The notes: generated from the sequence alone by a model not told the origin. 64,000 nt of DNA from Shewanella aestuarii (GCF_014647215.1 NZ_BMOT01000006.1:62001-126000), one strand, 5' to 3'; counted from the stretch's first letter, positions 10,712 to 18,054 are shown. Translations and numbers: made by a program.

Positions 10712-10747
10712 ATAAAAAAGCCCGCGTCCTTTGTGGGGAAGCGGGCT
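10712..10747 (-). terminator. Threonine operon attenuator
   Basis: On the minus strand AGCCCGC (10747-10741) pairs with GCGGGCT (10725-10719), followed by a run of T residues, between thrL and thrA. The upstream segment GTGGGGGCGGGCT (10789-10777, the end of thrL) can pair instead with AGCCCGCTTCCCCAC (10747-10733). This gives the alternative antiterminator expected for amino-acid attenuation. Confidence 0.88.
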
Positions 10748-10773
10748 ATTTATTGAATTCTTTTTAGGATGTA

Positions 10774-10848
10774 TCAGCCCGCCCCCACTATGGTAATAGT
10801 GGTGGTTGTAATAATAGTGGTAATTACAAGGTGCTTAAATGCTGACAT
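10774..10848 (-). CDS. thrL: thr operon leader peptide
   Basis: A 24-codon ORF on the minus strand reads MSAFKHLVITTIITTTTI followed by TIVGAG. Positions 9-20 consist only of threonine (7) and isoleucine (5) codons, as in E. coli ThrL. Ribosome stalling there, when charged tRNA-Thr or tRNA-Ile is scarce, would favour the antiterminator and let transcription continue into thrABC. The peptide has no other expected function. It lies 109 bases upstream of thrA, directly before the attenuator. Confidence 0.95.
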   Translation of the reverse strand: MSAFKHLVITTIITTTTITIVGAG

Positions 10849-11076
10849 CTCGCTCACTTTTCTCATTCAGGTTAGAAGCTTGATACGTAATCTTATTAGC
10901 TTACGCCGCCTCGTTTTGACTAATGCTTACAGAATTGCTTTTTTAGCACTATATTGTCAAGTCTAAGCGACCATTTATTTAAATATAAACTAACATTTAG
11001 GTTGATTTATTTAAGATTACATATTTCAAAATCTGAAACGTCAATATAATTAGCAATAAAACCAAGAAAAACCTGC

Positions 11077-11094
11077 GTTTACGCTAACGTCAAC
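11077..11094. promoter_or_regulatory. Near-palindromic operator candidate, same type as the gltB site
   Basis: GTTTACGCTAACGTCAAC differs at only 2 of 18 positions from the perfect palindrome at 52814-52831 upstream of gltBD. The spaced ACG/CGT pattern resembles sites of MerR-type regulators such as LiuR, recalled for Shewanella. The regulator is inferred, not shown. Confidence 0.45.
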
Positions 11095-11294
11095 GCAATG
11101 GCTGACTTTTAATAAATATGCTTATTTTTCATAAACTAAAGAAAATCAGTTTTATGTTGCACATTTACAGACGGTTTATTGATACTTCTGAAATTCAATT
11201 GAAAGTTTAAACACTCTTCGGTTTCGTAAATCAACGACCAAGATCAAAATAATTAAAATTTATGACATTTAATTATTAGAAATTTAGCAAAACC

Positions 11295-11308
11295 TGATGT
11301 AAATCATC
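11295..11308. promoter_or_regulatory. FNR/CRP-like site upstream of slyD
   Basis: CTGATGTAAATCAT fits the FNR (EtrA) consensus TTGAT-N4-ATCAA except for the two outer bases. It lies 54 bases before the slyD start codon. Confidence 0.35.
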
Positions 11309-11362
11309 GCAGCAAAAATAAAATAAATGTATTATGCGCCCATATCAGCTATTGGAGTCTTT

Positions 11363-11929
11363 ATGAAAATCTCAAAACATGCAGCAGTAACTATTCATTA
11401 CCGCCTAAGCGATGCTCAAGGTCAATTGTTGGAAAGCTCTTTTGACGCAGAGCCAATGATTTATTTACAAGGCACCGAGAATCTTATTCCAGGTTTAGAA
11501 GCAGAATTAGAAGGAAAAGTGGCTGGTGACACATTTGAAGCCACTATCCCAGCAGAACAAGCCTACGGTGAATATCACGAAGGCTTAAAGCAAGAAGTCC
11601 CTTTAGCTGCCTTTGGTGATATTGAAGATATCGTACCGGGTATGCGTTTTATTGCAGAAACTGAAATGGGTCAACGTCCAGTGCAAGTAACTGAAATCAA
11701 AGATGATACAGTTGTTGTTGATGGTAATCATCCACTTGCAGGTCAAGCATTAACCTTCAATGTTGAAGTTGTTGATGTTCGTGAAGCTACGGCAGAAGAA
11801 ATTGCCCACGGTCATATTCATGCCCACGGCGGCAGCTGTGGCGGTGGTCATGATCATAATCACGACCATGAACCATGTGATACTCAAAAGCCTGGATGTG
11901 ATGGCAATGGCGGCTGCGGTTGCCACTAA
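11363..11929 (+). CDS. slyD: FKBP-type peptidyl-prolyl isomerase SlyD with metal-binding tail
   Basis: The 188-residue cytoplasmic folding factor begins MKISKHAAVTIHYRLSD. It has the FKBP fold interrupted by the insert-in-flap chaperone domain (about residues 70-125) and a Gly/His/Cys-rich C-terminus (from about residue 150) with HIHAHGGSCGGGHDHNHDHE and six cysteines in all, ending GGCGCH. The E. coli homolog isomerises prolyl bonds and hands nickel to hydrogenase maturation; the tail here suggests the same metal handling. The ATG at 11363 is preferred over one at 11327, because GGAG lies 5 bases upstream and homologs start there. It is monocistronic. Confidence 0.95.
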   Translation: MKISKHAAVTIHYRLSDAQGQLLESSFDAEPMIYLQGTENLIPGLEAELEGKVAGDTFEATIPAEQAYGEYHEGLKQEVPLAAFGDIEDIVPGMRFIAETEMGQRPVQVTEIKDDTVVVDGNHPLAGQALTFNVEVVDVREATAEEIAHGHIHAHGGSCGGGHDHNHDHEPCDTQKPGCDGNGGCGCH

Positions 11930-12014
11930 AAAATACCACCATACAAATTTCTGATTACGACTAGTTGGTGATATTCATCAAGCTAAGATCAGTATAAAGG
12001 TTGAAATCAATGAC

Positions 12015-12050
12015 AGTCGCAGACTAAAAAATAGCCTGCGACTTTTTTTA
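12015..12050 (+). terminator. Terminator after slyD
   Basis: AGTCGCAG (12015-12022) pairs with CTGCGACT (12036-12043), extended inward by CTA/TAG across one mismatch, and is followed by seven T residues. It lies 85 bases after the slyD stop. Confidence 0.82.
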
Positions 12051-12217
12051 TGGACTATAATTAATACAAGTGCGGTCGGTAAAACCGGCGCATCCTAAAA
12101 CGTGTCACGTTCACTTTTCCCCATGTTTCTGATTATGGAAGATTTTATGAAATTGGGGTAGTAAACGGGATTTTTTAATCGTAAAAATAATAATTAATGA
12201 GCAGCGACGGAGTGCTT

Positions 12218-12592
12218 ATGTTAATTAAACCTATATACGAGCTTTTGCCTTACACTTACATCGTAATTGGTGGAGTAAGCGTTCTACTGCTGCAACAACA
12301 GTATGCAATAGCCGCCGCCATTTTGGTGTATATATTAGGAGCCAGAATTTATAACCTTCGCTCTGAGAATCGACGAACGGATATAAAACGCAAGCGCAGG
12401 GAAGGTTTCTTGCCTGATTGGTTGTATGGCTACATGCCATTTTTGTACATATTGTCAGCCGCATTGCTTTATCGTTTTTACCCTAAAGACTCTAGCGCGC
12501 TATTCGCCATCTGTTTAATGACCTTCGGAACATATTTACTGCTCAGAAGATCAACTTACAGAAGACATAAAATTCCTGTAGTAAGAGTGTAG
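12218..12592 (+). CDS. Small membrane protein, function unknown
   Basis: A 124-residue protein with three or four predicted membrane segments: about residues 8-40, then a basic loop (NLRSENRRTDIKRKRREGF), then about 68-85 and 92-108, with a basic tail. I do not recognise the family. The start at 12218 is chosen because GGAG lies 5 bases upstream; the ATG at 12197 has no binding site. The basic loop and tail suggest that those parts are cytoplasmic. It is a single gene ending at a hairpin shared with the convergent trpR. Confidence 0.6.
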   Translation: MLIKPIYELLPYTYIVIGGVSVLLLQQQYAIAAAILVYILGARIYNLRSENRRTDIKRKRREGFLPDWLYGYMPFLYILSAALLYRFYPKDSSALFAICLMTFGTYLLLRRSTYRRHKIPVVRV

Positions 12593-12621
12593 CCATTAGC
12601 AATTTTAGCCGTATAAACAAC

Positions 12622-12652
12622 AAAACCGCTTGATATCATCAAGCGGTTTTCA
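12622..12652. terminator. Bidirectional terminator between the membrane protein gene and trpR
   Basis: A 13-bp perfect stem, 12622-12634 with 12638-12650, has A-rich and T-rich flanks suited to both directions. It lies between two convergent genes. Confidence 0.82.
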
Positions 12653-12691
12653 TTTAAACAGTTTCACTAGGTGAACAATGTTTTTAATAGC

Positions 12692-12967
12692 TCACAAAAT
12701 CAACTTTTGCACTTGTTCACGCTGTTCAGCGGACATATTTTTAAGATAATTTGAGCAGCGAGTGATAGTCGCTATGCTGACTTGATACTCTGCAGCGATT
12801 TGCCTTTGACTTAATTCTCCAGCTAATAAGGTTTGAAATACCTTTAATCGCCCAGCTATCGCGCTACGCTCTTCTTCCGTTAGTAACAATCTAAATAATA
12901 TGGCTAAATCATCATGATTAGAATGAGTCAAAATTTTATCAACCACTAAACTCCAATTCGCTCTCAT
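12692..12967 (-). CDS. trpR: Trp operon repressor
   Basis: A 91-residue helix-turn-helix repressor that binds tryptophan and shuts off tryptophan biosynthesis genes. LLTEEERSAIAGRLKVFQTL is followed by GELSQRQIAAEYQVSIATIT and RCSNYLK, which aligns with the DNA-binding core of E. coli TrpR. The frame stays open upstream to 13045, but those 26 residues are hydrophobic and have no counterpart in TrpR. The ATG at 12967, with GAGAG 5 bases upstream, is therefore the likely start; an ATG eight codons earlier (12991) is the alternative. It stands alone, not beside trp genes. Confidence 0.88.
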   Translation of the reverse strand: MRANWSLVVDKILTHSNHDDLAILFRLLLTEEERSAIAGRLKVFQTLLAGELSQRQIAAEYQVSIATITRCSNYLKNMSAEQREQVQKLIL

Positions 12968-13351
12968 AGCTGCTCTCTTCAATAAAGTCATACAGATAAT
13001 AACAAGTAACCCGCTGAAAGCAAAAGCCAGTAGTAAAGTAATCATCTTTTAACAAGGCTTATAATAATTCAAACACCACACTAGCGCGCAAACAACATCA
13101 AAATAACACTCAAATACGAATGCAATTTGAATAAATTCATTAAATTAATACGATTTATATTGTAGTCTTTTTTGTAGTCTTTTCTCTAAAACCAAACCTC
13201 AAAACCAAGCTAACAATGAGTCTGCACAAAGGCTATTAAATACAAATTAAGCTGATAAATATCTCACTCACATTCGGAAACAATCTAAAGATGATATCCG
13301 TTTAAAAATGTGTACAATAAAGTCATTACTCACCTGATAATTATAGAGAAT
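12968..13351. other. Intergenic region between trpR and cytochrome c'
   Basis: A 384-base, AT-rich, divergent promoter region. A direct repeat of TTGTAGTCTTTT occurs twice around 13160-13185. I found no convincing trp operator and no further gene. Confidence 0.5.
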
Positions 13352-13804
13352 ATGATGAAAAAATTATTGATTGCACTGACAACTACCCTAGTACTTGCTC
13401 CAAATGTTTATGCAAATAACTTTAAAGACACTGATCATGCAATCGACTACCGTAAATCAGCTTTTGGTCTTATTGCTTATAACTTTGGCGACATGGGAGC
13501 GATGCTAAAGGGTAAAAAAGACTTCGATGCCGCTGTATTTGCTAGCCGAGCAACAAATGTGGCAGCGCTTTCTAAAATCCCTCATGAAGGCTTTATCATA
13601 GGTTCAGACAAAGGTGATACAGATGCATTAGCTAAAATTTGGGCTGATAAAGCGGATTTTGATAGTAAAATGATTCAGTTCCAAGAAAATGCTGCTAAGT
13701 TAGCCGTTGCCGCACAAGGTAGCGATTTAGGTCAAATTAAAGATGCATTCGGTAATACAGCACAAAGCTGTAAAGGCTGTCATGATGTGTATAAAAAAGA
13801 CTAA
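13352..13804 (+). CDS. Cytochrome c' (class II periplasmic monoheme cytochrome)
   Basis: A 150-residue precursor with a signal peptide ending after VYA-NN (about residue 22) and a single CKGCH heme-binding motif near the C-terminus, the hallmark of the four-helix cytochrome c' family. Such proteins carry electrons or bind NO in the periplasm. The start MMKKLL at 13352 is chosen because it opens the signal peptide; the upstream in-frame ATG at 13310 would place charged residues before it. It converges on a cytochrome b561 gene 92 bases away. The two may be partners, although each has its own promoter. Confidence 0.9.
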   Translation: MMKKLLIALTTTLVLAPNVYANNFKDTDHAIDYRKSAFGLIAYNFGDMGAMLKGKKDFDAAVFASRATNVAALSKIPHEGFIIGSDKGDTDALAKIWADKADFDSKMIQFQENAAKLAVAAQGSDLGQIKDAFGNTAQSCKGCHDVYKKD

Positions 13805-13830
13805 GCTAAATAGTCAACGTTAAGCAAAAT

Positions 13831-13867
13831 GAAACCCCATACTCGTATTCATAAATATGGGGTTTTC
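13831..13867. terminator. Terminator between cytochrome c' and cytochrome b561 genes
   Basis: An 11-bp stem, 13831-13841 with 13856-13866, has a 14-base loop and ends GGGGTTTTC on the plus strand. It is usable from both sides of the convergent pair. Confidence 0.65.
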
Positions 13868-13896
13868 ATATGAAACCAAGCAGTATCTTGCTGTAT

Positions 13897-14562
13897 TTAC
13901 ATATATTTAACAGCATTCGCTAAAACACTAAACCAAACACCAGCAAAGATAATCGCCAATAGTATTAAACCAATCCAAGCTTGACGCATTTTAGGTTGCA
14001 ATACCTCTCCTTTCAGGTGTTTATATCCAGTAAACATCGCCTTAATAAGATTCTCGCCCTTCAATAGATAAACCACCACAGCCAAAACATGTATCGCTGA
14101 AAAGCCCAAGATAAGATTGAAATTTTGTTTGTGTAACCAGGTCATTGTGCTTGCGGTTGCAGATGACACATAACTATAAAGCGGACCTTCGGTAAATATA
14201 TCATCGGTGGCAAATAAACCGCTGACTAACTGGATTGCCAACAAACTAAGTAACAAAACAACCATATATCCTCCCATAGGGTTATGTCCTATGGAGTCCG
14301 GCTTTTGACGATTAGAGGCATATTGCATCACTTTTTTAGGTGAGTGAACGAAATGACTAAATCGAGCCGTATCACTTCCAATAACTCCCCAAATAAGGCG
14401 GAAAGATAAAATCACCATAAAAAGATACGCAAAGACTTGATGAAGACTCATTTCACCTGCATCAGCACTCCACCATAAACCTATGAGGAGACCCAGCATG
14501 CTCCAATGAAATACTCTAATAGGTAAGTCCCACACTTTAATTTTTTTCAACTGAGAATGCAT
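13897..14562 (-). CDS. Cytochrome b561 family membrane protein
   Basis: A 221-residue integral membrane protein starting with KVWDLPIRVFHWSM, the typical entry to b-type cytochromes of the Ni/Fe-hydrogenase/b561 family. Histidines suited to heme ligation lie in about four membrane helices (HW near residue 18, LHQVF near 41, WLHKQNFN near 143, FSAIHVL near 156), and a last helix spans about 193-212. It probably passes electrons between the quinone pool and a periplasmic cytochrome, for which the neighbouring cytochrome c' is the obvious candidate. The start is the only ATG before the first helix. Confidence 0.85.
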   Translation of the reverse strand: MHSQLKKIKVWDLPIRVFHWSMLGLLIGLWWSADAGEMSLHQVFAYLFMVILSFRLIWGVIGSDTARFSHFVHSPKKVMQYASNRQKPDSIGHNPMGGYMVVLLLSLLAIQLVSGLFATDDIFTEGPLYSYVSSATASTMTWLHKQNFNLILGFSAIHVLAVVVYLLKGENLIKAMFTGYKHLKGEVLQPKMRQAWIGLILLAIIFAGVWFSVLANAVKYM

Positions 14563-14660
14563 GTAATAACTCGACTTGAATAAACGTTTAACCGTTCGCC
14601 TTTGCGAACCCCTTTGGCATTATAAATTTATTTATATCAATTAGGTGAGTTCGAAACGTA

Positions 14661-14703
14661 AAGAAATGTAAGAAATGTAAGAAATGTAAGAAATGTAAGA
14701 AAT
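14661..14703. repeat. 9-bp tandem repeat, four full copies plus a partial one
   Basis: The unit AAGAAATGT is repeated head to tail at 14661, 14670, 14679 and 14688, then 7 more bases. Copies are exact, which suggests slippage-prone length variation upstream of the cytochrome b561 gene. Confidence 0.9.
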
Positions 14704-14888
14704 AAAATGATGGATACGTATAGGGCGCTTAGCCGATAAAAATAGCCAAGAAAGACAAAAAATCTTGGTTGTTATCCATTCAAATATGCGCCTTTAAAAA
14801 TGGCATTTCAAGCGGTTTTCGGTATCTTTTTGATTAAAATGTCTAAGCGATCAAATTTGCGTCTGTCAGTAAAACACCTATCATATTA

Positions 14889-14904
14889 TGTGATGTATAT
14901 CACA
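14889..14904. promoter_or_regulatory. CRP binding site upstream of raiA
   Basis: TGTGA-TGTATA-TCACA is an exact match to both CRP half-sites with the correct 6-base spacing, 59 bases before the raiA start. A further TGTGA half-site follows at about 14913. Confidence 0.75.
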
Positions 14905-14962
14905 TTTTATATGTGATAACTTGGTAATCTGAACTCAAGCAATACAACAGAAGGTTCAAAAT

Positions 14963-15313
14963 ATGCTGAAAATCACTAGCAAGCAACTTGAAGTCACTGC
15001 CCCTATTCTTGAACGCATCGAAGGACAAATTGAAAAACTCACAAGACACGATGTTCAATTAATTAATCCACATATTATTATTACACAGGAAAAGCAGCTC
15101 TTTAAGATAGAAGCCTCTATAGGCTTGCCAAGTGGAGAGTTATTTGCCCAGGCGAAAAATGAAAACCTTTACGCAGCAATTACTGCAATGGGGAAAAAGC
15201 TGGAGAAACAGCTAAATCGCCTGACCGATAAACCCCAAGCTCAACGTCATGCTACATTTGAAAATGCAGAAGATGACTTTGAATATGTCTATAAGGAGGA
15301 AACAGCAGCTTGA
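14963..15313 (+). CDS. raiA: Ribosome-associated inhibitor / hibernation factor RaiA (YfiA)
   Basis: A 116-residue protein starting MLKITSKQLEVTAPILERIE and containing LINPHIIITQEKQLFKIEASI and KKLEKQLNRLTDK, all characteristic of YfiA. It binds the 30S A and P sites and silences idle 70S ribosomes in stationary phase or cold. An acidic tail (ENAEDDFEYVYKEE) matches the long-tail form that blocks 100S dimer formation. AGAAGG lies about 8 bases before the ATG. As in E. coli, it sits immediately upstream of the phenylalanine leader. The near-perfect CRP site upstream suggests cAMP-dependent expression. Confidence 0.94.
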   Translation: MLKITSKQLEVTAPILERIEGQIEKLTRHDVQLINPHIIITQEKQLFKIEASIGLPSGELFAQAKNENLYAAITAMGKKLEKQLNRLTDKPQAQRHATFENAEDDFEYVYKEETAA

Positions 15314-15333
15314 TTTTACTATTAAACCCACAG

Positions 15334-15360
15334 AGCGCATCCTCGGATGCGCTTTTTTTT
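15334..15360 (+). terminator. Terminator of raiA
   Basis: AGCGCATC (15334-15341) and GATGCGCT (15346-15353) pair around a four-base loop and run into eight T residues. Confidence 0.92.
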
Positions 15361-15424
15361 GCTGTTTTAGCAAAGTGAGTAATTATACATTGACACTCAT
15401 CAAGCTAAGTTTTAGTTTTAAGCT

Positions 15425-15478
15425 ATGAATCAGATACTACGTCGCGTTTTTATTTTCTTTTTTATGCAGCCCAAATAG
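15425..15478 (+). CDS. pheL: pheA leader peptide
   Basis: A 17-residue ORF, MNQILRRVFIFFFMQPK, has four phenylalanine codons within five positions (residues 9-13). It is followed at once by a pairable GGGAGGC segment and an intrinsic terminator before pheA. This is the arrangement of phenylalanine attenuation: stalling at the Phe codons frees the antiterminator. No strong ribosome binding site is visible. Confidence 0.9.
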   Translation: MNQILRRVFIFFFMQPK

Positions 15479-15549
15479 GGAGGCGGTTTTTCTGTATCAA
15501 AAAGAAAATGAAAATACCAAAGCCTCCCAAACGGGAGGCTTTTTAGTTT
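15478..15549 (+). terminator. Phenylalanine attenuator (terminator and antiterminator)
   Basis: AAAGCCTCCC (15519-15528) and GGGAGGCTTTTT (from 15533) form the terminator around an AAAC loop. The earlier GGGAGGC at 15478-15484, overlapping the pheL stop, can pair with GCCTCCC at 15522-15528 and disrupt it. Confidence 0.9.
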
Positions 15550-15596
15550 TTACTCGTAAATGAAGTAAGCCAGTTAAATATTATTAAGAGGTGAGT

Positions 15597-17537
15597 ATGA
15601 ATAAACCACAAGGGTTAAATCTAACTCGAGAGCAAATTACATCGTTAGATAACGAATTACTAACCTTACTCTCAAAACGTCGAGAATTAAGCCTTGAAGT
15701 AGCCCGTAGCAAGGAAGTAGATGTTAGACCTATTCGAGACACTCAAAGAGAGAAAGAGCTTTTAGAACGCCTTGTACAGCAAGGACGTGAGAAAGGCCTT
15801 GATGCGCATTTTGTTATCTCACTTTATCAAAGCATCATTGAAGACTCGGTACTTAATCAGCAAGCTTTCTTACACAGTAGAGCTAACCCCGACACTCAAA
15901 AACAACAATATTCGGTGGCATTTTTAGGGGCTAGAGGATCATATTCTTACCTAGCTGCAACACGCTATTGTGATAGACGCCAAGTAACCATGGTCGATTT
16001 TGGTTGCCAAAGTTTTGATGACATTGTGAATGCCGTAGAGTCTGGCCATGCTGATTACGGATTTTTACCCATAGAAAATACCTCTTCAGGTTCGATCAAT
16101 GAAGTTTATGACGTACTGCAGCACACCAGTTTATCTATTGTTGGTGAAACCACCATTGAAGTTGGCCATTGCTTGCTGGCTAAACCTGGAACAAACACGG
16201 CAGACATAAAAACTGTTTATGCTCATCCACAACCCATTAGTCAGTGCAGTCGCTATTTAAGTCAGCATCCAGAGTTTAAACTTGAGTACTGCTCGAGCAG
16301 TGCCGAGGCAATGGCGAAAGTGATTGAGGCGGATAATGCAAACGTTGCCGCGATAGGCAGTACAGAAGGCGGAGCCTTATATAAACTAACCGCAATAGAA
16401 GATGGTCTTGCTAATCAAAAAATCAACCAAAGCCGCTTTATCGTGGTAGCGAGGAAAGCTGTCGGTGTGCCGACACAGCTACCAGCAAAAACCACCTTAA
16501 TTATGGCAACAGGTCAAAAACCGGGGGCGTTAGTTGAAGCCTTATTAGTGCTAAAAGCACATAACTTAAATATGTCGAAGTTAGAATCAAGGCCGATCCC
16601 AGGTACACCATGGGAAGAAATGTTTTACCTCGACATTGATGGAAATCTTGCACATCAAGATGTCCAGCAAGCCATAAAAGAACTGGAACGTTTAACCCGT
16701 TTTATCAAAGTGCTTGGCTGTTACCCTTGCGAGTCAGTTAAACCGACTCAACTATCACAAGCACAACTATTAATTGAACCTGATAGCTCCAAAAATACTG
16801 AATTAGCAACAAGTAATCATAGCTTACCAACAGCAAAGTTCAGCCGAGAATACAAATTACAAGACAGTGAAGTACATTGTAAGCATCTGCAAGTTGGCGG
16901 GACTCATTTTGGAGCGTTTCAATTTGTTAGTAATCCTCAAAATGAAACTGAGTTAGCCAGTCTTGCAAAACAAACAAAGGAAACGGGTTTTCAAGCCATT
17001 ATTCTTCATCAATCTTCTGCTTTTATTGCTGATAGCAAGCTTAAAAAATATTTTCAAATTATTGAACAAGCGGGACTTGTCAGCGTTATCTATGTAGAAC
17101 ACGAAGCCGACATAGCCTGCAGCCACTTAGCAGACATGGTCATGTTAAGCGGCCAGAATATGTTTAATCAGGACTTGTTGGATCAGCTTGGATGTTTAAA
17201 TCTGCCGGTAATTATTGAGCGAAATCACATTGCCAGTCTAGAAGATTGGTTAGGATCTGCGCAAACCGTGCTAACCAAAGGCAATCAACAGGTTATCCTG
17301 TGTGATTCTGGCATAAGAAGTTTTGCTAAACCAGATACCATAAGTCTAGACTTGTCTTCTTTAGTTACTGTTAAACAAACATGCCACTTGCCAATTATTT
17401 GTAACATTAGCCATGAAGATGGAACCTTAGGGTACGCTCAGGCCAAAGCAGCCAAACAGTTACAATCAAACGGCATTGTGTTGCCCTCTCCTAGTACAGA
17501 AGCTAGTGGTCGTTTGCTGCACGATCTGTATCAATAA
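15597..17537 (+). CDS. pheA: Chorismate mutase / prephenate dehydratase with degenerate C-terminal DAHP-synthase-like domain
   Basis: A 646-residue P-protein. An AroQ chorismate mutase domain (about 8-90; LLSKRRELSLEVARSK, then IIEDSVLNQQ) is followed by prephenate dehydratase (about 105-285; FLGARGSYS, PIENTSSGSI, QSRF) and an ACT domain (about 298-375; GALVEALLV, LESRP) for phenylalanine feedback. It makes phenylpyruvate from chorismate. E. coli PheA ends at about 386; here another 260 residues follow. Residues about 430-640 align with type I-beta DAHP synthase: LSGQNMFNQDLL for GARNMQNFELL, GNQQVILCDSGIRSF for GNxxVILCERGIRTF, and THLP-like CHLPIICNISH. The metal Cys, the KPR loop, KR and CER/DxxH residues are changed, so this part is probably not catalytic. 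The dehydratase TRF threonine is serine here. The ATG at 15597 (AGAGG upstream) is preferred over GTG 15591. Confidence 0.93.
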   Translation: MNKPQGLNLTREQITSLDNELLTLLSKRRELSLEVARSKEVDVRPIRDTQREKELLERLVQQGREKGLDAHFVISLYQSIIEDSVLNQQAFLHSRANPDTQKQQYSVAFLGARGSYSYLAATRYCDRRQVTMVDFGCQSFDDIVNAVESGHADYGFLPIENTSSGSINEVYDVLQHTSLSIVGETTIEVGHCLLAKPGTNTADIKTVYAHPQPISQCSRYLSQHPEFKLEYCSSSAEAMAKVIEADNANVAAIGSTEGGALYKLTAIEDGLANQKINQSRFIVVARKAVGVPTQLPAKTTLIMATGQKPGALVEALLVLKAHNLNMSKLESRPIPGTPWEEMFYLDIDGNLAHQDVQQAIKELERLTRFIKVLGCYPCESVKPTQLSQAQLLIEPDSSKNTELATSNHSLPTAKFSREYKLQDSEVHCKHLQVGGTHFGAFQFVSNPQNETELASLAKQTKETGFQAIILHQSSAFIADSKLKKYFQIIEQAGLVSVIYVEHEADIACSHLADMVMLSGQNMFNQDLLDQLGCLNLPVIIERNHIASLEDWLGSAQTVLTKGNQQVILCDSGIRSFAKPDTISLDLSSLVTVKQTCHLPIICNISHEDGTLGYAQAKAAKQLQSNGIVLPSPSTEASGRLLHDLYQ

Positions 17538-17545
17538 CTAAACAT

Positions 17546-17575
17546 AAAAAATGCCGGTAAATACCGGCATTTTTA
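17546..17575. terminator. Terminator of pheA
   Basis: An inverted repeat (17546-17558 with 17562-17574, AT-rich ends, GCCGGT core) ends in T residues. It could also serve the convergent gene at 17589. Confidence 0.85.
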
Positions 17576-17588
17576 TTACTTGAAAAAC

Positions 17589-17927
17589 TTAAACCATCAA
17601 ACCTTCATTTAAGCTGACCCAGCCCTTAAATATACGATAACTAAACCAACTGATACCAACTAGGTACATGGTGATACTTAACCATAAAGGGCTAAAGCAA
17701 TAACCGGCAATAAAGAAAGGACATAAACCAATAATGCTCAATCGCTGCCAGCGAAGGTGAGAAGCAAGTAATGAATTAGGTTGGATATTTTTCTGAATAA
17801 GATTGAGCCAAAAGCTGACGAGAACAGGAATTAAAAATAGTGGAAAAGCACTCATCATGGCATATAAAAAATGGCCGACAGTTTTATCTTGTGTTGTCGA
17901 TGTAGACAGCATATTGGATGTTGTCAT
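17589..17927 (-). CDS. Small membrane protein, function unknown
   Basis: A 112-residue protein with three predicted membrane segments (about 24-46, 67-83 and 86-103) after a polar N-terminus MTTSNMLSTSTTQDK. I cannot assign a family. The ATG at 17927, with GGAG 8 bases upstream, is chosen over an upstream in-frame start at 17984. It lies downstream of tyrA on the same strand after a 127-base gap, so it may be partly cotranscribed or have its own promoter. Confidence 0.65.
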   Translation of the reverse strand: MTTSNMLSTSTTQDKTVGHFLYAMMSAFPLFLIPVLVSFWLNLIQKNIQPNSLLASHLRWQRLSIIGLCPFFIAGYCFSPLWLSITMYLVGISWFSYRIFKGWVSLNEGLMV

Positions 17928-18054
17928 GGGCTCATCTCCATGGTGAATGATAAAAAATTCGTAAATTGCATCATGACAACACAATCATTTTTCACAACAC
18001 TATAAACATAAGCCCTAGACTAGATTTGTGCAATCATCAAACTATGAAAAATGC

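Larger units (their letters stand above)
10849..11362. other. Divergent intergenic region between thrL and slyD
   Basis: A 514-base AT-rich gap that must hold the promoters of both units. For the thr side, a perfect TTGACA (minus strand, 10960-10955) is present, but the hexamer 17 bases downstream is a poor -10. Two palindromic sites (11077-11094 and 11295-11308) are listed separately. No ORF is credible. Confidence 0.55.
14563..14962. other. Divergent intergenic region between cytochrome b561 and raiA
   Basis: A 400-base gap holding a 9-bp tandem repeat (14661-14703), a CCAAGA-N11-TCTTGG inverted repeat near 14743-14765, and a CRP site (14889-14904). No ORF is credible. Confidence 0.6.

Noticed and set aside
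12968..13045. Hydrophobic N-terminal extension of trpR suggesting a membrane-bound repressor
   Set aside because: TrpR homologs lack it and an internal ATG with a purine-rich site gives a protein of near-normal length.
14661..14703. Tandem repeat as a CRISPR array
   Set aside because: Units are 9 bases with no spacers and no cas genes occur in the window.
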